From assembly GCA_025455205.1 (NCBI GenBank), contig JALOMZ010000042.1, positions 1-9,029 of the forward strand: a stretch of 9,029 bases of DNA, in the 5' to 3' direction. This stretch comes from Chitinophagaceae bacterium (lineage in GTDB: Bacteria; Bacteroidota; Bacteroidia; Chitinophagales; Chitinophagaceae). Positions 5,339 to 9,029 of the stretch are shown here, piece after piece; positions within the stretch are counted from its first letter, which is position 1; each line of letters opens with the position of its first letter. A model generated the notes under the pieces. The model searched no databases. It saw nothing but the letters and a program-made list of their open reading frames with translations, and was not told the DNA's origin. The position numbers and the translations under genes are program-made.

Positions 5339-6423
5339 ATATGCCGTTGCAAAGTCTGAAAAGACTTTGGGCCTTGCCCAAAGAAGAACACGAACAAGAG
5401 ACCTACCGGGAGATTGTGGATGGTGTGGTTTTCCAGGGCCATAATCTCTGGCTCCTGGCTGCCGCCATGGTGATTGCCTGTGTTGGCCTCAATGCCGGCA
5501 ACAATGCAGCCATTATTGGGGCCATGCTCATTTCGCCGTTGATGGGCCCTGTTATTGGCTTCGGGTTTGGGGTGAGCATTTCGAAGCGTTCGCTCCTTTG
5601 GCTCAGCGTTAAGAACTGGCTGATCATGGTGGGCACCAGTCTCCTTGCTTCTTCCCTCTTTTTCCTGGTCACACCTTTTCATGATCCTACGAAGGAACTG
5701 GATAGCTTCCTGCAAGGCACCCTCTTCGATGTCATTCTGGCGTTTGTTGGTGGTGTGGCCGGTTTTGTGGGCATCATCCGCAAGGAGGCCATCAAGGTGA
5801 TGGCAGGTGTGGCCGTGGCTACCGCCTGCATTCCACCGTTATGCACGGCTGGTTATGGTATCGCCAACCTGCGCTGGGAATACTTTGCAGGTGGTTTCTA
5901 TTTCTTCCTGATCAATTGTTTCTTCATTGGGCTGGGCACCTGGGCTACCAGTTATTTCCTGAATTTTCAGCGCTACTTCAAGACTGCCAGAACCAGTCTG
6001 CATGGGCTTTCCCGGTGGGCCTGGCTGGTGGGTATTTTGCTGGTGCTGCCGAGCGTTTACCTCGCTTATCTCAAATGGGAACAGGTGCAGCTCGACCGCC
6101 ATGCCACCCAATATGTGGAGGAGATCCGCACGCAATATCCGTCGCTGGTCATTGTGCGGCATGAGGCCTACCGAAAGGAAGGACAGCGTTTCCTGGATAT
6201 CTCCCTGCTCAATGACAGCACCGCCGTGGCGGGAGCGGTACTGCAAGCCGCCAATGATCTGGACACCAGCATGCATGTGATCTGGCATTTTGCACCGGCA
6301 AGTCCGGCACCAGAAACGAGGTGGATGGTTCAGCAATTGAAGCGAATGGACAGCCTGGTGCGGGTTCAGGATTCCCTGATACGCCGGTTGTCTGCCAGCC
6401 AGCAAAACCACCCGGTTGAGTAA
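5335..6423 (+). CDS. DUF389 integral membrane protein
   Basis: This polytopic inner-membrane protein of 362 residues carries the DUF389 signature GLNAGNNAAIIGAMLISPLM (residues 51-70) followed by GPVIGFGFG. Hydrophobic segments are at about 37-56, 58-82, 95-113, 131-148, 153-175, 184-207 and 227-247. The C-terminal 115 residues are soluble, ending in a helical region with coiled-coil character (WMVQQLKRMDSLVRVQDSLI). No transport or enzyme activity is established for the family. The start at 5335 overlaps the stop of the upstream gene; ATG 5341, two codons later, is an equally possible start. The pairing with the thiol oxidoreductase is the only functional hint. Confidence 0.87.
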   Translation: MNMPLQSLKRLWALPKEEHEQETYREIVDGVVFQGHNLWLLAAAMVIACVGLNAGNNAAIIGAMLISPLMGPVIGFGFGVSISKRSLLWLSVKNWLIMVGTSLLASSLFFLVTPFHDPTKELDSFLQGTLFDVILAFVGGVAGFVGIIRKEAIKVMAGVAVATACIPPLCTAGYGIANLRWEYFAGGFYFFLINCFFIGLGTWATSYFLNFQRYFKTARTSLHGLSRWAWLVGILLVLPSVYLAYLKWEQVQLDRHATQYVEEIRTQYPSLVIVRHEAYRKEGQRFLDISLLNDSTAVAGAVLQAANDLDTSMHVIWHFAPASPAPETRWMVQQLKRMDSLVRVQDSLIRRLSASQQNHPVE

Positions 6424-6452
6424 TGTCATTGTTCCCGCATGCCGTAGACACT

Positions 6453-6458
6453 TATTTG
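6453..6458 (+). promoter_or_regulatory. Possible -7 remnant before pfkB
   Basis: TATTTG sits nine bases before the ATG at 6467, resembling TAnnTTTG with two spacer bases missing. With only 43 bases since the DUF389 stop codon, pfkB may instead rely on read-through from the upstream genes. No stem-loop terminator is seen in the gap. Confidence 0.2.
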
Positions 6459-6466
6459 CACCCACT

Positions 6467-7390
6467 ATGATAGTAACCGTAACACTCAATCCCTGTATTG
6501 ACAAGAGCTCCAAGGTGGAGAAGATGAAGCCCGAGAGCAAGCTGCGCTGCACCGAAGTGGTGAATGAACCCGGTGGCGGCGGCATCAATGTGACCAAGGC
6601 CCTGAAGAAACTGGACACGGCTTCCACTGCCCTGTTCCCAGCAGGCGGACACAACGGCGCCATGCTGCAAACCCTGCTGCAGAAAGACAGGCTGCTCTAC
6701 CATGCGGTTGACACGAAGGTGGAGACCCGCGAGAACTGGATCGTGCTGGAGACCTCTACTAACAACCAATACCGCTTCACCTTTCCCGGCCTGCCGGTGG
6801 AAGAGCGGGCTATTGTGGACCTGATAGACGATATCAAAAGCTTTTCCCCCAGCTATATTGTGGCCAGTGGCAGCCTGCCGCCCGGTCTGCCGCCTTATTT
6901 CTACGGCCTGCTGGTGAAAACCGCCAATGCCCTGGGCGCCAAATGCATTGTGGATACTTCTGGCGAAGCCCTCGAAGCCCTGCGCGGCCGCAAGGCCTTC
7001 CTCATAAAACCTAATATTGGTGAGTTATGCAAACTGCTGGGCCGCGATTATATCGACAAGGCCGATGTGCCGCATGCCGCCCGGCAGGTATTGCGGGATG
7101 GTTTTGCAGAGATGGCGGCCGTATCCATGGGTCCGCTCGGTGCCTGGCTGATCACGGAGAGCGAGCAGTTCTTTGCCCCGGCGCCGGATGTGCCTAAGCG
7201 CAGCACCGTGGGCGCGGGCGACAGCATGGTGGCCGGCATCACCTACATGCTGCAAAAAGGGGGTAACCTGCTGGATGCATTGAGCATGGGCGTGGCCTGC
7301 GGATCGGCCGCCACCATGAACGAGGGATCGCAGCTCTTCAAGGCCGAAGACGCCTACCGCCTCTACCACGAAGTACGCAAACAGGTATAG
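6467..7390 (+). CDS. pfkB: PfkB-type 6-phosphofructokinase
   Basis: This ribokinase-family sugar-phosphate kinase has 307 residues, close to the 309 of E. coli PfkB. It should phosphorylate fructose 6-phosphate to fructose 1,6-bisphosphate in glycolysis. Motifs run in order: LTLNPCIDK-like start (VTLNPCIDKSSKV, 5-17), KLRCTEVVNEPGGGGINV (25-42), FPAGGHNG (57-64), ASGSLPPG (133-140), IVDTSGEALEAL (161-172), KPNIGEL (181-187), VSMGPLGAWL (219-228), and STVGAGDSMVAG (246-257) with the catalytic Asp 252. The KLRCT, PGGGGIN, SGEAL and GSAAT segments resemble E. coli PfkB more than FruK or LacC, so 6-phosphofructokinase II is the preferred call; 1-phosphofructokinase or tagatose-6-phosphate kinase remain possible. 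An in-frame TTG at 6416 overlaps the DUF389 stop region and is rejected in favour of ATG 6467. Confidence 0.9.
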   Translation: MIVTVTLNPCIDKSSKVEKMKPESKLRCTEVVNEPGGGGINVTKALKKLDTASTALFPAGGHNGAMLQTLLQKDRLLYHAVDTKVETRENWIVLETSTNNQYRFTFPGLPVEERAIVDLIDDIKSFSPSYIVASGSLPPGLPPYFYGLLVKTANALGAKCIVDTSGEALEALRGRKAFLIKPNIGELCKLLGRDYIDKADVPHAARQVLRDGFAEMAAVSMGPLGAWLITESEQFFAPAPDVPKRSTVGAGDSMVAGITYMLQKGGNLLDALSMGVACGSAATMNEGSQLFKAEDAYRLYHEVRKQV

Positions 7391-7414
7391 GCTCCGCCGG
7401 TAGCGGGCAATTCG

Positions 7415-7422
7415 TTTCTTTG
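7415..7422 (+). promoter_or_regulatory. -7-like box before serine hydrolase gene
   Basis: TTTCTTTG differs from TAnnTTTG at one position (the A). Transcription would start close to the ATG at 7428, which supports using one of the internal ATGs (7440 or 7446) as start codon. No -33 TTG is evident. A weak 4-bp stem (CCGC/GCGG, 7394-7406) just upstream lacks a T tract and is not a terminator. Confidence 0.35.
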
Positions 7423-7445
7423 CGGAAATGATTGCGCTCATGCCT

Positions 7446-8315
7446 ATGAAGAAATGGATGCTGCTCCTGTGCGGCCTGGCTGCGGGCCTGTTCTCCTTTA
7501 CCCAGAAAACAGACAAAGCGCTGGAAGAATCCCTGGTGAAAATGACCGAAGGCTTCAAGGGCCAGGTGGGTTTCTATGTCAAGAACCTGAAGACCGGTCG
7601 CGTGGCCGGTTATAATGCCGATTCTATCTTCCCCACGGCCAGCATTGTGAAAGTGCCCATCCTCATTGGCATCATGGACAAGCTGGAGAAGGGGGAGCTC
7701 AATTACCACGACAAGCTCGAATACCGAGATTCCCTTTTTTATGCGGGAGAAGATATACTGGGCTCTTTCAAGGATGGCGAGAAAATAGAACTGAGCAAGG
7801 TGATGATGCTGATGTGCACTACCAGCGACAATACGGCCAGTTTATGGCTGCAGCTGCTGGCAGGCACCGGCACGCAGATCAACCGCCTGATGGAGGAACA
7901 GCGCCTGCCCAATACCCGCGTGAACAGCCGCACCCCGGGGCGCGAGGAAAACCGCAAGCAATATGGCTGGGGCCAGACCACGCCCACCGAAATGGCCAGC
8001 CTCTTTGAAAGGATGGTGAACCGGCAGCTGCTCAATGCCCATGCCAGCGAGCGGATGCTCAAGATCCTCTCCCGCAACTACTGGGACGAGGAAGGGCTGA
8101 GCCCCATACCCGCCGGCGTATTTGTGGCCAGCAAAAACGGCGCCGTGGATGCCAGCCGCAGCGAAGTGATGTATGTGAATGGCAAGAAGACGCCCTACCT
8201 CTTCGCCATCTTCACCAAGAACAACGCAGATCGTAGTTGGGAGCGCAACAATGAAGCCTGGGTGATGACGCGCAAGATGAGCGATTTCCTGTGGACCTAT
8301 TTTAACGGCGACTGA
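7446..8315 (+). CDS. Exported class A beta-lactamase-fold serine hydrolase
   Basis: This secreted or periplasmic protein has 289 residues. The chosen ATG gives MKKWMLLLCGLAAGLFSFTQ, a signal peptide; upstream in-frame ATGs (7428, 7440) would add up to six residues. The penicillin-binding fold is clear: SxxK is SIVK (66-69, nucleophile Ser 66), SDN is at 127-129, and KNG at 230-232 stands for the usual KTG/KSG triad. An ungapped match of the omega-loop region (TRVNSRTPGREEN to QTTP, 157-180) with TEM-type enzymes puts Thr where the deacylating Glu166 should be. It may therefore be a DD-peptidase-like hydrolase and not a true beta-lactamase. It follows pfkB by 55 bases and precedes the glycosylase by 2. 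Fold certain, reaction not. Confidence 0.85.
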   Translation: MKKWMLLLCGLAAGLFSFTQKTDKALEESLVKMTEGFKGQVGFYVKNLKTGRVAGYNADSIFPTASIVKVPILIGIMDKLEKGELNYHDKLEYRDSLFYAGEDILGSFKDGEKIELSKVMMLMCTTSDNTASLWLQLLAGTGTQINRLMEEQRLPNTRVNSRTPGREENRKQYGWGQTTPTEMASLFERMVNRQLLNAHASERMLKILSRNYWDEEGLSPIPAGVFVASKNGAVDASRSEVMYVNGKKTPYLFAIFTKNNADRSWERNNEAWVMTRKMSDFLWTYFNGD

Positions 8316-8317
8316 CC

Positions 8318-8995
8318 ATGCGCTGGGACAAAGCCATATTGGATTTCTACCGACAGCTGAAGCCACCCACGGTGCCGACCGGATATGAAGTGCTGTATCC
8401 GTTTGGTGATGCCACGGTGTGGCAATGCTTTTCCGCCTTTTATGAGCGCTTCTATGCCGACAGCCGGCTGCGCCATATGCTGGTGGGCATCAACCCGGGC
8501 CGCTTTGGTGCCGGGGTAACAGGCGTTCCTTTTACAGACCCCATCCGCCTGAAGGATGCCTGCGGCATTGAGAACCCCTGGCCGCGCAAGCCCGAGTTGT
8601 CGAGCATCTTTATGTATGAAATGATGGAGGCCTTCGGCGGATTGCAGCATTTCTACGGAACATTCTACATTACATCGGTGAGTCCGCTGGGATTTGTGCA
8701 GCAGGGGAAGAACATCAACTATTACGACGACCGGCAGCTGGCGGAAGCCATCATGCCCTTTGCCGTGCAATGCATGGAGCAACAACTGCAATGGCCGGTG
8801 AACCGGGACGTGGCCTTCTGTATCGGGGAGGGCAAGAACCTGCAATACCTGCAGCAGCTGAATGCGCAGCACGGATGGTTCAAACAGATTGAACCGCTGG
8901 CGCATCCGCGGTTCATCATGCAGTACAAGCGATTGGAGATGGATGCTTACATTGCCAAGTACTTGGAATCATTTTCGAGGCACGGGGCATCCTGA
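8318..8995 (+). CDS. SMUG2-type uracil-DNA glycosylase family protein
   Basis: This 225-residue protein belongs to the SMUG2 (former DUF4918) branch of the uracil-DNA glycosylase superfamily, whose characterised member is from Pedobacter heparinus. It should remove uracil or other deaminated bases at the start of base-excision repair. Motif 1 is GINPGRFGAGVTGVPF (57-72), close to SMUG1 GMNPGPFGMAQTGVPF. The motif 2 counterpart is HPRF at 196-199, with H196 in place of the SMUG1 HPSPR histidine. YITSVSPLGFV (117-127) lies where the base-binding loop is expected, with Ser at a position often Asn in SMUG1. ATG 8318 is 2 bases after the serine hydrolase stop codon, indicating co-transcription. 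The gene is complete within the window. Confidence 0.85.
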   Translation: MRWDKAILDFYRQLKPPTVPTGYEVLYPFGDATVWQCFSAFYERFYADSRLRHMLVGINPGRFGAGVTGVPFTDPIRLKDACGIENPWPRKPELSSIFMYEMMEAFGGLQHFYGTFYITSVSPLGFVQQGKNINYYDDRQLAEAIMPFAVQCMEQQLQWPVNRDVAFCIGEGKNLQYLQQLNAQHGWFKQIEPLAHPRFIMQYKRLEMDAYIAKYLESFSRHGAS

Positions 8996-9029
8996 ATGCC
9001 TCACCATACCTGCCAGTCTGCGTTCACGG

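Noticed and set aside
5839..6663. Long minus-strand frame opposite DUF389 and pfkB
   Set aside because: Frames this long are expected opposite G+C-rich genes; it crosses two real genes and an intergenic gap with no family features.
7446..7475. Lipoprotein signal at LLLC in the serine hydrolase
   Set aside because: The residue before Cys 9 is Leu and not Gly, Ala or Ser, and the cysteine lies inside the hydrophobic core, too early for a lipobox.
7446..8315. Calling the serine hydrolase an antibiotic-resistance beta-lactamase
   Set aside because: The Glu166 position is Thr in an ungapped alignment and KTG is KNG, so resistance cannot be claimed from sequence.

Overview
The window looks like chromosomal DNA of a Bacteroidota bacterium, most likely Chitinophagaceae or a near relative. 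The reasons are protein families typical of that group (BBP2-like porin, SMUG2-type glycosylase, DUF1801/OmdA protein), a TAnnTTTG promoter box just ahead of a gene, almost no Shine-Dalgarno sequences, and intergenic DNA full of short-period degenerate repeats. The genus assignment is an inference from the sequence alone.

Region 1 (1-1716): a HigB/HigA-type toxin-antitoxin pair (580-1236) sits in about 1 kb of non-coding DNA built from 7- and 8-base degenerate repeats. A 94-bp direct repeat (192-285 and 1456-1549, last 54 bp identical) flanks the pair, and a third related copy starts right after the antitoxin stop codon. A perfect 15-bp palindrome just upstream of the higB promoter box is the likely autoregulatory operator. 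The toxin gene is poorer in G+C than the housekeeping genes further on, which suggests acquisition.

Region 2 (1717-3400): a DUF1801/OmdA-domain protein and an outer-membrane porin-like beta-barrel overlap by 14 bases and are probably co-transcribed.

Region 3 (3401-3884): no gene. It holds inverted CACAGAG/CACAAAG repeat arms, an 8-bp perfect hairpin and a separate folded repeat carrying the TTCGACAAGCTC motif.

Region 4 (3885-8995): a glycerol-facilitator-type aquaporin on the minus strand diverges from a tight plus-strand series: cytoplasmic DsbA-like thiol oxidoreductase, DUF389 membrane protein (4-base overlap), PfkB-type 6-phosphofructokinase, exported class A beta-lactamase-fold serine hydrolase, and SMUG2-type DNA glycosylase (2-base gap). 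They share strand and close spacing but no obvious pathway. The glycerol facilitator and PfkB both touch central carbon metabolism, but nothing in the sequence shows joint control. The last 34 bases after the glycosylase hold nothing I can identify.

I see no tRNA, rRNA, CRISPR array, transposase or phage gene. The least explained material is the repeat mosaic around higBA. The individual genes belong to known families, so I do not claim a new multi-gene system.
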